From Sphingomonas sp. CCH9-E2 (GTDB taxonomy: Bacteria > Pseudomonadota > Alphaproteobacteria > Sphingomonadales > Sphingomonadaceae): a DNA stretch of 28,434 bases. The position numbers and the translations under genes were made by a program. Shown piece after piece: positions 12,584 to 20,611 of the stretch. The stretch is taken from the NCBI RefSeq assembly GCF_001557215.1, contig NZ_LSJM01000123.1, positions 1 to 28,434 on the forward strand, given 5' to 3'. The notes under the pieces were generated by a model that worked only from the letters and a program-made list of their open reading frames with translations, ran no database searches and was not told the DNA's origin. Numbering within the stretch: the stretch's first letter is position 1; every line of letters starts with the position of its first letter.

Positions 12584-12601
12584 GAAAAACAGCAGGGCTG
12601 C
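12584..12601 (-). terminator. probable Rho-independent terminator of tRNA-Leu
   Basis: Reading the minus strand, a short CAGC-CCT-GCTG hairpin (extended by one G-U pair) is followed directly by five T residues (12585-12589). It lies about 30 nt behind the CCA end of tRNA-Leu. The stem is short, so confidence is moderate. Confidence 0.4.
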
Positions 12602-12632
12602 CGGGACCGATCAAATCGGAAGCGGAGGCATC

Positions 12633-12720
12633 TGGTACGGGCGGGGGGACTTGAACCCCCACGGGCCTTGCGGCCCAACGGATTTTAAGTCCGGTGCGTC
12701 TACCATTCCGCCACGCCCGC
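12633..12720 (-). tRNA. tRNA-Leu (anticodon UAA)
   Basis: The minus strand folds into a class II tRNA of 88 nt including an encoded CCA. The acceptor stem is GCGGGCG with CGCCCGU. The D arm contains GGCGGAATGGTAGACGC. The anticodon loop CTTAAAA carries UAA. A long variable arm follows, with GGGCCGCAAGGCCC pairing on itself. The T arm is GGGGGTTCAAGTCCCCC. It reads UUA/UUG codons. It lies between ihfB and the decayed gene on the same strand. Confidence 0.96.
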
Positions 12721-12776
12721 TCGCGCGGTTGGCTGTATCGGGACGCTGATGGACTGCCAAGCGAATTGGCGCGCCG

Positions 12777-13055
12777 TCAGACGTTCAGGCGCAGGCGCAT
12801 TTCCTTGCCGGGCTTGAAATAGGGGACGCGCTTGGCCTCCACGTCCACCGCCTCGCCGGTGCGCGGGTTGCGTCCGGTGCGGGCGTCGCGCGCGCGGGTG
12901 GAGAAGGCACCGAAACCGCGCAATTCGACGCGGCCGTCGGCGGCCAGGCGCGCAGTGATCTCTTCGAAGAAGATGTCGACGATCCGCTCGATCTCGCGCG
13001 CCGACAGATCGGGATTGTCCGTCGCGAGCATCTGTACGAGTTCAGAACGGATCAT
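12777..13055 (-). CDS. ihfB: integration host factor subunit beta
   Basis: DNA-bending protein of the HU/IHF family, 92 aa, which forms a heterodimer with IhfA in the nucleoid. It starts [19 protein letters not shown] and carries the family signature [22 protein letters not shown], with the proline that intercalates DNA in RNPRTG. The C-terminal [13 protein letters not shown] is typical of IhfB. ATG 13055 is used because homologues start at MIRSELV and GGGGA lies about 6 nt upstream; an in-frame ATG at 13067 would add four residues. It follows rpsA on the same strand, the common rpsA-ihfB order in proteobacteria, but a terminator and a 184-nt gap with tandem repeats separate them. Confidence 0.96.
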   Translation of the reverse strand: MIRSELVQMLATDNPDLSAREIERIVDIFFEEITARLAADGRVELRGFGAFSTRARDARTGRNPRTGEAVDVEAKRVPYFKPGKEMRLRLNV

Positions 13056-13167
13056 GTGCGTCCCCATGTTCGAGCTGCGGCGGGATGCCGACGGCAGCGA
13101 CTGGACCAGAGGTTTACGCGGGGTGTGGGGCTGGCGGCAACACAATCTTGCTCACCGGCGCAGGAAT

Positions 13168-13201
13168 TTGAAATAATTGTCCGAACGTGTTGAAATAATT
13201 G
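13168..13201. repeat. two 12-bp tandem direct repeats upstream of ihfB
   Basis: TTGAAATAATTG occurs perfectly at 13168-13179 and again at 13190-13201. The period is 22 bp, about two helical turns. They are AT-rich in a GC-rich setting and lie 113-146 nt upstream of the ihfB start, between it and the rpsA terminator. Protein binding or promoter function is inferred only from position and spacing. Confidence 0.6.
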
Positions 13202-13230
13202 GAAAGGGGCGGACGCCGAAGCGCCCGCCC
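13190..13230 (-). terminator. Rho-independent terminator of rpsA
   Basis: On the minus strand a 10-bp stem (13221-13230 with 13207-13216, one G-U pair) closes on a UUCG tetraloop, one of the most stable RNA loops. CTTTCC and AT-rich sequence follow. It stands 10 nt after the rpsA stop. The T tract is short, so termination may be partial and allow some read-through into ihfB. Confidence 0.75.
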
Positions 13231-13239
13231 GTGGTCCAT

Positions 13240-14949
<1,710 letters not shown>

Positions 14950-15267
14950 AAAAGGGTTCAGTCCTAACTATCGTTTTTCCGGCCGGCTGGTTGGGTCCAG
15001 CGGTCTTTGAGGCCGAAACGCCGCGGCGGCCGAACGCCGGTCGCGGCATTCGTTGAACGGTCCGGACGAAGGGACTGACGCTCTTTCTGCAAAAGCGAAA
15101 ACGGCGCTGGGGCAGCAATGCCCCGCGCCTCCCTCCGCAAGCACCGCTCGCAGAACGGGCGCGCCATAGACGGGAACGGCCCGAAAGGCAAGGATCGCTC
15201 TGCTTACGCATTGTTTACCGCGCACCTTCATCATGCTGCCCCAATACGACCTGTGGGGGGAGGGTGT
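14950..15267. promoter_or_regulatory. 318-nt divergent gap between rpsA and the STAS-like gene
   Basis: No convincing gene is seen here. It must hold the rpsA promoter and leader (leftward) and the promoter of the small gene at 15268 (rightward). A perfect 6-bp hairpin GGGGCA-GCAA-TGCCCC lies at 15109-15124, and a smaller one GCTGG/CCAGC at 14986-15001. No promoter hexamers clear enough to name were found. Confidence 0.4.
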
Positions 15268-15690
15268 ATGATAGCGGTAACCGTGCCGTCCGGCGGCGTG
15301 CAGGGACGTGTCGTGGCATCGACACCGGGACAATATGAGATTGTCCGCGACGACCATCTCGGCATCATCCGCATCCGCTGCATCGGACTGCGCCTCGGCG
15401 ACGAGGTCGATCGGTACCTCGCGGTGCTTGGGCCGATCGTGGCCGATATGCGCGCCTGCCATGGCCGCGTCCGCGTGCTCGCCGATCTGCGCAATGCCCC
15501 GATCCGCACACAGGAAGCCGCGGACAAGATGCGCGCGGGCAATCTGCGGCTGTATCGCACCGGCGATCGGATCGCGCTGATCGTCGAGTCCAGCCTGCTC
15601 AAGATGCAGCTGCGCCGCACGCTGGTCGAATTTCAGAACATCTTCGTCTCACCCAATGCCGCCGAAACCTGGGTGACGGCGGAGGTTTGA
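15268..15690 (+). CDS. small STAS/SpoIIAA-like protein
   Basis: A 140-aa protein without signal peptide or membrane segment. Strand-rich blocks YEIVRDDHLGIIRIRCIG and VRVLADLRNAPIRTQEAA, then IALIVESSLLKMQLRRTL, suggest the alternating strand-helix fold of STAS/SpoIIAA-like proteins. This assignment rests on pattern only and its role is unknown. The ATG at 15268 is chosen over an upstream frame opening at 15118 because GGGGGGAGGG lies 3-7 nt before it and the upstream residues look non-coding. It stands alone, divergent from rpsA, and is followed by a large palindromic element. Confidence 0.7.
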   Translation: MIAVTVPSGGVQGRVVASTPGQYEIVRDDHLGIIRIRCIGLRLGDEVDRYLAVLGPIVADMRACHGRVRVLADLRNAPIRTQEAADKMRAGNLRLYRTGDRIALIVESSLLKMQLRRTLVEFQNIFVSPNAAETWVTAEV

Positions 15691-15699
15691 GGCTTGCCT

Positions 15700-15870
15700 C
15701 ATTCCTCCCCTGAGCTTGTCTCAGGGGAGGGGCACCGCCGCCGCAGGCGGTGGTGGAGGGGCGGCCGCGCAGACGGCCGTAAGCATCTCGGCAAAATTCC
15801 GCCCTCTACGGGGCGGCCCCTCCGTCATCGCTTCGCGATGCCACCTCCCCTGCGGGGCAGGGGAGGAATG
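15700..15870. repeat. 171-bp multi-hairpin intergenic element
   Basis: The element is bounded by CATTCCTCCCC (15700-15710) and its exact inverse GGGGAGGAATG (15860-15870). Inside each end is a further hairpin: CCTCCCCTGAG/CTCAGGGGAGG at the left and CCTCCCCTG/CAGGGGAGG at the right. Between them are CACCGCC/GGCGGTG, GGCGGCC/GGCCGTC-type arms and CATCGC-TTC-GCGATG. Such a nested palindrome is typical of a non-autonomous palindromic repeat family. It sits between two genes whose 3' ends face it, so it may also act as a bidirectional terminator. Confidence 0.75.
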
Positions 15871-15876
15871 TTACCC

Positions 15877-16983
15877 TCAGGCGCTCCACGCCTGGAACGG
15901 CAGGTCGAGATCGTCGGCCACGGCCTTGAATGCGATCTTGCCCTGATAGACGTTGAGGCCGTTGGCGAGGTGCGGATCGGCGGCCATCGCCTTCTCCGCG
16001 CCCAGATTGGCGAGCTTCATCACGAACGGCAGCGTCGCATTGTTGAGCGCGAAGGTGCTGGTGCGCGCGACCGCGCCGGGCATGTTGGCGACGCAATAGT
16101 GGATCACGCCATCGACTTCATAGACCGGGTTCTCATGCGTCGTGGCATGGCTGGTCTCGAAACAGCCGCCCTGATCGATTGCGATGTCGACCAGCACGCT
16201 GCCGCGCTTCATCGTCTTGAGCATCTCGCGCGTCACCAGCTTCGGCGCCGCCGCGCCGGGCACCAACACCGCGCCGATCACCAGATGCGCGTTGGCGACA
16301 GCCGCCGCGATCGCCGCCTTGCTGGCATAGGCGGTCTTGATCGTGCTGCCGAAATGCATGTCGAGTTCGGCAAGCCGGGCATTGTTGATGTCATAGATGG
16401 TTACATCGGCGCGCAGACCCGTCGCCATCTGCGCCGCGTTGATGCCCGACACGCCGCCGCCCAGGATCGCGACCCGCGCCGGAGCCACGCCGGGAACGCC
16501 GCCCAGCAGTACGCCGCGGCCGCCCTGTTCCTTTTCGAGGTAATGCGCGCCGACCTGCACCGACATACGGCCCGCGACTTCGCTCATCGGCTTGAGCAGC
16601 GGGAGCGAGCGGTCGTGGGCGGTCACCGTTTCATAGGCGATGCAGGTCGCGCCCGACTTCATCAGCCCCTCGGCCTGCGGCTTGTCGGCCGCGAGGTGGA
16701 GATAGGTGAACAGCGTGTGGCGCGGTTCGAGCAGCGCGATCTCGCTCGGCTGCGGCTCCTTGACCTTCACGATCATGTCGCTCTGCGCGAACACTTCGGC
16801 CGGGGTGGCGACGATGCGCGCACCGGCGGCGATGTAATCGGCGTCGCTGAAATCGATGCCCATGCCGGCATTGGTCTGCACCACCACCTCATGCCCGGCG
16901 GCGGTCAGTTCGGCGACAAGCGGCGGGGTGAGGCCCACGCGATATTCGTGGTTCTTGATCTCCTTGGGGACACCGACGCGCAT
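15877..16983 (-). CDS. ald: alanine dehydrogenase
   Basis: NAD-dependent oxidative deamination of L-alanine to pyruvate and ammonia, reversible; cytosolic hexamer in the family. The 368 aa fit the usual 370. The N-terminus MRVGVPKEIKNHEYRVGLTP is the family signature, with the substrate-binding Arg in EYRVGLTP. KVKEP carries the conserved Lys, and YLHLAADK the catalytic His. GGGVSGINAAQMATGL is the Rossmann loop. The end reads LPFQAW. ATG 16983 is preferred over an in-frame GTG two codons earlier because GGAGAG stands 5 nt upstream of the ATG. It is divergent from an Lrp/AsnC regulator, the usual partner, which in other bacteria activates ald with alanine as signal. Confidence 0.96.
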   Translation of the reverse strand: MRVGVPKEIKNHEYRVGLTPPLVAELTAAGHEVVVQTNAGMGIDFSDADYIAAGARIVATPAEVFAQSDMIVKVKEPQPSEIALLEPRHTLFTYLHLAADKPQAEGLMKSGATCIAYETVTAHDRSLPLLKPMSEVAGRMSVQVGAHYLEKEQGGRGVLLGGVPGVAPARVAILGGGVSGINAAQMATGLRADVTIYDINNARLAELDMHFGSTIKTAYASKAAIAAAVANAHLVIGAVLVPGAAAPKLVTREMLKTMKRGSVLVDIAIDQGGCFETSHATTHENPVYEVDGVIHYCVANMPGAVARTSTFALNNATLPFVMKLANLGAEKAMAADPHLANGLNVYQGKIAFKAVADDLDLPFQAWSA

Positions 16984-17123
16984 GGACACTCTCCGAACGG
17001 GTTTTGTTTCGCATCGGTCGTAGCGCAGGTTGCCGCCGCAAATCCCTGCAAAGTCATGCGCTGGTCAGCGCGTTCACGCACGATTATGCTGCAATTTCTC
17101 TCCCGACGGGAAATACGTGCAAC
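16984..17123. promoter_or_regulatory. ald-lrp divergent control region with a palindromic operator candidate
   Basis: A perfect palindrome GCGCTG-GT-CAGCGC lies at 17058-17071. It overlaps the -35-like TGGTCA (17062-17067) of a possible promoter for the regulator, with a 17-bp spacer and the -10-like TATGCT at 17085-17090. This places a likely start about 27 nt before the regulator ATG. Binding by the divergent Lrp-type protein is an inference. Confidence 0.4.
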
Positions 17124-17594
17124 ATGGACCGAATCGACGGCGCTATCCTGAAGCTGCTCGCACAAAATGCCCGCGCCCCCGTTAACCAGATTGCGGGGGA
17201 GGTGGGGCTGTCGCCCTCGGCATGCACGCGGCGGATACAGGCGCTGGAGGCGTCCGGGCATATTCAGGGCTATGCCGCACGGCTCGGCCTGCGGCGGCTC
17301 GGCTATAGCGTCACCGCCTTTGTCGACATCACGCTGGGAACCGAAGTGGACGAGGACCTCGCCCGGTTCGAAGCCGCAGTCGCGCAAATCGACGGCATCG
17401 TCGAATGCGCGCTGGTGTCGGGCGGATACGACTATCGGCTGAAGGTGCTGTGCCGCGATCTGGACGATTATGAACGGCTGCACCGCGAGAAGATGGGCCG
17501 CTTGCCGGGCGTCGTTAAGATCAGTTCCAGCTTCGTCCTCCGCTCGGTCCCGACGCGGAGCGAGGCGGACGCGTTGTTCGCGGGCCCGGCCTGA
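17124..17594 (+). CDS. Lrp/AsnC family transcriptional regulator
   Basis: A 156-aa feast/famine regulator. The N-terminal helix-turn-helix is MDRIDGAILKLLAQNARAP followed by IAGEVGLSPSACTRRIQALE, matching Lrp (residues 1-60). The C-terminal RAM/effector-binding domain has the alpha/beta pattern with VDITLG, VECALVSGGYDYRLKVLCRD and LPGVVKISSSFVLRSV. ATG 17124 gives the canonical start; the open frame before it (from 17004) runs through the promoter region. Its divergent neighbour is ald, so it most likely controls alanine catabolism in response to alanine. Only a weak ribosome binding site is seen. Confidence 0.92.
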   Translation: MDRIDGAILKLLAQNARAPVNQIAGEVGLSPSACTRRIQALEASGHIQGYAARLGLRRLGYSVTAFVDITLGTEVDEDLARFEAAVAQIDGIVECALVSGGYDYRLKVLCRDLDDYERLHREKMGRLPGVVKISSSFVLRSVPTRSEADALFAGPA

Positions 17595-17717
17595 GGCGGT
17601 TGCGGGGCGCGCAGTTGCAGCCCCATGTTGCACATGCTAACGGCCCGCGCTGTTTCAACGGACAGGCATTGGTCTCATGACCCCTCGCTTCCTCGCCACG
17701 GCACGCAAGTTCCTCCC

Positions 17718-19646
17718 GTGAGCGAGCCCAACGGTAGCCCCGCACCGGCGGCCGACTCGACCCCACACGACCAGCATCACACGCATGGCCGCGAGGCCGC
17801 GCTGTGGAAGCTTGCGGTCGGCGCGATCGGGATCGTGTTCGGCGACATCGGCACCAGCCCGCTTTATGCGTTCAAGGAGACCTTTGCCGGGCATCACCCC
17901 CTCGCGCTGGACCAGGAACACATCATGGGCGTGATCAGCCTGATGTTCTGGTCGATGATGGCGGTGGTGACGCTGAAATATGTCACGATCATCATGCGCG
18001 CCGACAATAAGGGCGAGGGCGGGAGCCTGGCGCTGCTCGCGCTGATCAACCGGTCGAGCGGGCAGAAGAAATGGACCGCCGGGATCGTCCTGCTCGGCGT
18101 GTTCGCGACGGCGCTCTTCTACGGCGATTCGATGATCACCCCGGCGGTGTCGGTGCTGTCGGCGGTCGAGGGCATCGCGGTCGCCGCGCCGGCCTTTTCG
18201 GGCTGGATCCTGCCGATCGCGGTAGGGATCCTGGTGGCGCTGTTCTCGATCCAGCGCACCGGCACGGCGCGTGTCGGTGCCATGTTCGGGCCGATCATGC
18301 TCGGTTATTTCGCGGTGATCGCGACGCTCGGCACGCTCAGCGTGACCAAGACGCCCGAAGTGCTGTGGGCGCTGCTGCCCAGCTATGCCGTGCATTTCTT
18401 CGTCATCGACGGCTTTGCCGCATTCCTCGCGCTCGGGTCGGTCGTGCTCGCGGTGACCGGTGCCGAGGCGCTCTACGCCGATATGGGGCATTTCGGGCGC
18501 AAGCCGATCCGCGTGTCGTGGCTGTGGTTCGTGCTCCCCGCGCTGATGCTCAACTATATGGGGCAGGGCGCATTGCTGATGCGCGATGCCAGCGCGCTGC
18601 AGAGCCCCTTCTACATGCTCGCGCCCGAATATCTGCGGCTGCCGCTGGTGGGCATCGCGACGATGGCGGCGATCATCGCGTCGCAGGCGGTGATCACCGG
18701 CGCTTTCTCGGTCACGCAGCAGGGCATCCAGCTCGGTTTCATCCCACGCTTGCGCATCAGCCATACCAGCGCCGCGACCGCAGGGCAGATCTATATCCCG
18801 CTGATCAACTGGGCGCTGATGATCGCGATCATCCTGCTCGTCCTGACGTTCCAGACCTCGTCCAACCTCACCGCCGCCTATGGCATCGCGGTGACGGGCG
18901 CGATGCTGATCGACAATTTCCTGATCGCGGTGGTGCTGTTCAGCCTGTGGAAGTGGAGGAAGCGTTACGCGGTACCGCTGCTCGCGCTCTTCTTCGTCGT
19001 CGATCTCGCCTATTTCAGCGCCAATCTGACCAAGGTGCCCGATGGCGGCTGGTTCCCGCTGCTGGCGGGTGTGGTGATCTTCACCCTGCTGACCACCTGG
19101 TCCAAGGGCCGCCGCCTGATGGTGGAGCGGATGCGCGAGAGCGCGATGCCGATCAAGGTGTTCATCCAGTCCGCCGCCAGCTCGGCGACGCGGGTGCGCG
19201 GCACGGCGGTGTTCATGACCTCGACCCCCGAAGGTGTCCCGCACGCGCTGCTCCACAACCTCAAGCACAACAAGGTGCTGCACGAGCGCGTGGTGCTGCT
19301 GACGGTCAAGATCGCCGACCAGCCCTATGTCGATGACAAGGACCGCGTCACGCTCGACGATTTGGGGCAGGGGTTCCATCGCATGAAGATCCTGTACGGC
19401 TTCATGCAGGAAGCGGACGTGCCGGCGGCGCTGCAGTCGTGCAGCGCGTGCGGCGGCGCGTTCAACATGATGGACACCAGCTTCTTCCTGTCGCGTCAGA
19501 CGCTGTTGCCGTCGGAGCATCCGGGCATGCGGATCTGGCGTGAGAAGCTGTTCGCCTGGATGCTGCGCAACGCCGAAAGCGCGATGGAATTCTTCCGCCT
19601 GCCCACCAACCGCGTGGTCGAGCTGGGAAGCCAGGTCGAGATTTGA
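17718..19646 (+). CDS. kup: low-affinity potassium transporter Kup
   Basis: KUP/HAK/KT family K+:H+ symporter in the inner membrane, 642 aa (family about 620-640). The first membrane helix carries the signature [20 protein letters not shown]. About twelve hydrophobic segments run to about residue 470, including [11 protein letters not shown] and [13 protein letters not shown]. The C-terminal cytoplasmic domain is recognisable by [20 protein letters not shown] and the end [18 protein letters not shown]. The GTG at 17718 (SEPNGSPAP...) is the best guess; ATG codons further upstream at 17625 and 17634 are in frame but the residues there look non-coding. No clear ribosome binding site supports the GTG, so the start is uncertain by up to about 30 codons. 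The gene is monocistronic by context. Confidence 0.93.
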   Translation: MSEPNGSPAPAADSTPHDQHHTHGREAALWKLAVGAIGIVFGDIGTSPLYAFKETFAGHHPLALDQEHIMGVISLMFWSMMAVVTLKYVTIIMRADNKGEGGSLALLALINRSSGQKKWTAGIVLLGVFATALFYGDSMITPAVSVLSAVEGIAVAAPAFSGWILPIAVGILVALFSIQRTGTARVGAMFGPIMLGYFAVIATLGTLSVTKTPEVLWALLPSYAVHFFVIDGFAAFLALGSVVLAVTGAEALYADMGHFGRKPIRVSWLWFVLPALMLNYMGQGALLMRDASALQSPFYMLAPEYLRLPLVGIATMAAIIASQAVITGAFSVTQQGIQLGFIPRLRISHTSAATAGQIYIPLINWALMIAIILLVLTFQTSSNLTAAYGIAVTGAMLIDNFLIAVVLFSLWKWRKRYAVPLLALFFVVDLAYFSANLTKVPDGGWFPLLAGVVIFTLLTTWSKGRRLMVERMRESAMPIKVFIQSAASSATRVRGTAVFMTSTPEGVPHALLHNLKHNKVLHERVVLLTVKIADQPYVDDKDRVTLDDLGQGFHRMKILYGFMQEADVPAALQSCSACGGAFNMMDTSFFLSRQTLLPSEHPGMRIWREKLFAWMLRNAESAMEFFRLPTNRVVELGSQVEI

Positions 19647-19664
19647 GGGGGGGCAAACCCCATC

Positions 19665-19770
19665 GTCATCCCGGCCTTGTGCCGGGATCCACCGTGCCGC
19701 AAGCGCAAAGCATGAGGCTCGGGCAAAAGGGTCAGACGCGCAGTGGATCCCGGCACAAGGCCGGGGTGAC
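19665..19770. repeat. 106-bp inverted-repeat element behind kup
   Basis: Two 28-bp arms (19665-19692 and 19743-19770) are reverse complements at 27 of 28 positions. Each arm also holds its own smaller palindrome, CCCGGC-CTTGT-GCCGGG. The 50-bp centre is unrelated to the arms. The motif is of the type scattered between genes in sphingomonads and related bacteria. It may serve as the kup terminator. It ends 9 nt before the next start codon, so it abuts that gene's leader. Confidence 0.75.
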
Positions 19771-19779
19771 GGATAAGAG

Positions 19780-20289
19780 GTGAGCGCTTCCGCCCCCGTC
19801 ATCGTCTCGGCGCTATTCGGGCGGCAGGATCAGGCCGTGTTCGATGCGTTGCGGCGGGAGCATTTTCCGCCCGAGCGCAACGTCCTCCCGGCGCATTTGA
19901 CGCTGTTCCACCACCTTCCGCCGTCGGCGCTGGACGAGCTCAAACATCGCCTGAACGCTGCCACGCGCGGCGTGCGTGCCCCGGTGGCGCGGGCGGCGGG
20001 GCTGATGTCGCTGGGGCGCGGCGTCGCGGTGCGGATCGACTCGCCGGAACTGGCCGCGCTCCGGCGTGACCTGTGCGATGCGTTCGCGGGGATGCTGACG
20101 CCCCAGGACGCCGGCGGCTGGCGCCCGCACGTCACCATCCAGAACAAGGTCGCGCCCTCGCTGGCGAAGCTGTTGCTCGACGCGCTGGGCAAGGAATTTC
20201 AGCCGCGTACCGTGGAGATCGCCGGGCTCGCCGCCTGGTATTATCGCGGTGGACCATGGGAGCCGATTTCTCGGCACATGTTCGCTTGA
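19780..20289 (+). CDS. 2'-5' RNA ligase / 2H phosphoesterase family protein
   Basis: A 169-aa member of the 2H phosphoesterase superfamily. The two catalytic HxT motifs are visible: HLTL at residues 39-42 (His39, Thr41) and HVTI at 117-120 (His117, Thr119), spaced as expected. The N-terminal ALFGR strand and FHHLPP loop fit the fold. The family includes RNA 2',3'-cyclic phosphodiesterases (ThpR), tRNA-splicing ligase-like enzymes and nucleotide phosphodiesterases; the substrate here cannot be told. It starts at a GTG (19780) with AAGAG just ahead, 9 nt after the palindromic element. Its end lies 69 nt before tRNA-Met. Confidence 0.82.
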   Translation: MSASAPVIVSALFGRQDQAVFDALRREHFPPERNVLPAHLTLFHHLPPSALDELKHRLNAATRGVRAPVARAAGLMSLGRGVAVRIDSPELAALRRDLCDAFAGMLTPQDAGGWRPHVTIQNKVAPSLAKLLLDALGKEFQPRTVEIAGLAAWYYRGGPWEPISRHMFA

Positions 20290-20358
20290 CCGGGCCGAAA
20301 TCGCTGCCTATGTGCGCCCCTCTCGCCCGCCCGGTCACGGCGCGGGCCGCCTTGGTAG

Positions 20359-20435
20359 GGCGGAGTAGCTCAGTTGGTTAGAGCACGGGAATCATAATCC
20401 TGGGGTCGGGGGTTCAAGTCCCTCCTCCGCTACCA
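20359..20435 (+). tRNA. tRNA-Met (anticodon CAU)
   Basis: A 77-nt cloverleaf with encoded CCA. The acceptor stem is GGCGGAG with CTCCGCT. The D arm is AGCTCAGTTGGTTAGAGC. The anticodon arm is CGGGA-ATCATAA-TCCTG, with CAU in the loop. The T arm is GGGGG-TTCAAGT-CCCTC. The elongator tRNA-Met fits best because the sequence lacks initiator features; the CAU tRNA-Ile that carries lysidine cannot be strictly excluded. An integrase gene follows directly, so the 3' half of this tRNA is the probable attachment site. Confidence 0.93.
20412..20435. other. probable attachment site (left end of the island)
   Basis: The T-arm and acceptor 3' end of tRNA-Met, from TTCAAGT to the CCA, directly precede the integrase gene on the same strand. 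P4-type integrases usually recombine within a tRNA 3' end and leave a direct repeat of it at the far end of the element. The matching copy would lie beyond 28434 and is not seen, so the exact core is unknown. Confidence 0.5.
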
Positions 20436-20441
20436 GGTCCC

Positions 20442-20471
20442 TGTCCGGAAGCTTCCGCAAGCTTCCGGACA
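20442..20471 (+). terminator. 13-bp perfect hairpin behind tRNA-Met
   Basis: TGTCCGGAAGCTT (20442-20454) pairs perfectly with AAGCTTCCGGACA (20459-20471) around a CCGC loop. It starts 6 nt after the tRNA CCA and is followed by TTTCC. It is either the tRNA terminator or an integrase/excisionase site, since TTCCGGAA recurs at 20588-20597. Confidence 0.5.
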
Positions 20472-20559
20472 TTTCCAAAAAGCGCAGACAAAGCAGAGGG
20501 TTGCGGGCGATTCGCGTCCGCATGTGCCCGTTTGAATCCGCATGAAGCCAAATTTGGCA

Positions 20560-20611
20560 GGGGGTATTTCTGGGGGTATTTTGCGGCCTTCCGGAAAGGA
20601 GCGATACCCCC
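20560..20611. repeat. three GGGGGTAT repeats before the integrase start
   Basis: GGGGGTATTT occurs as a direct repeat at 20560-20569 and 20572-20581 (12-bp period). The inverse ATACCCCC lies at 20604-20611, touching the integrase ATG. The arrangement fits arm-type integrase or excisionase binding sites, or an autoregulatory operator. Confidence 0.6.

Noticed and set aside
12633..12720. G1-U72 pair at the acceptor end of tRNA-Leu (also in tRNA-Met)
   Set aside because: This pair is known in tRNA-Leu(UAA) of other bacteria and does not indicate decay.
13207..13230. Hairpin behind rpsA as a mobile repeat
   Set aside because: A single compact stem with UUCG loop right after a stop codon is explained as a terminator.
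17595..17717. Possible riboswitch or leader element before kup
   Set aside because: No fold or conserved block of a known potassium or c-di-AMP riboswitch could be made out, and c-di-AMP riboswitches are not expected in this group.
17655..19802. Open frame of 715 codons opposite kup
   Set aside because: Shadow of the Kup membrane protein; His- and Arg-rich antisense product running through the palindromic element.
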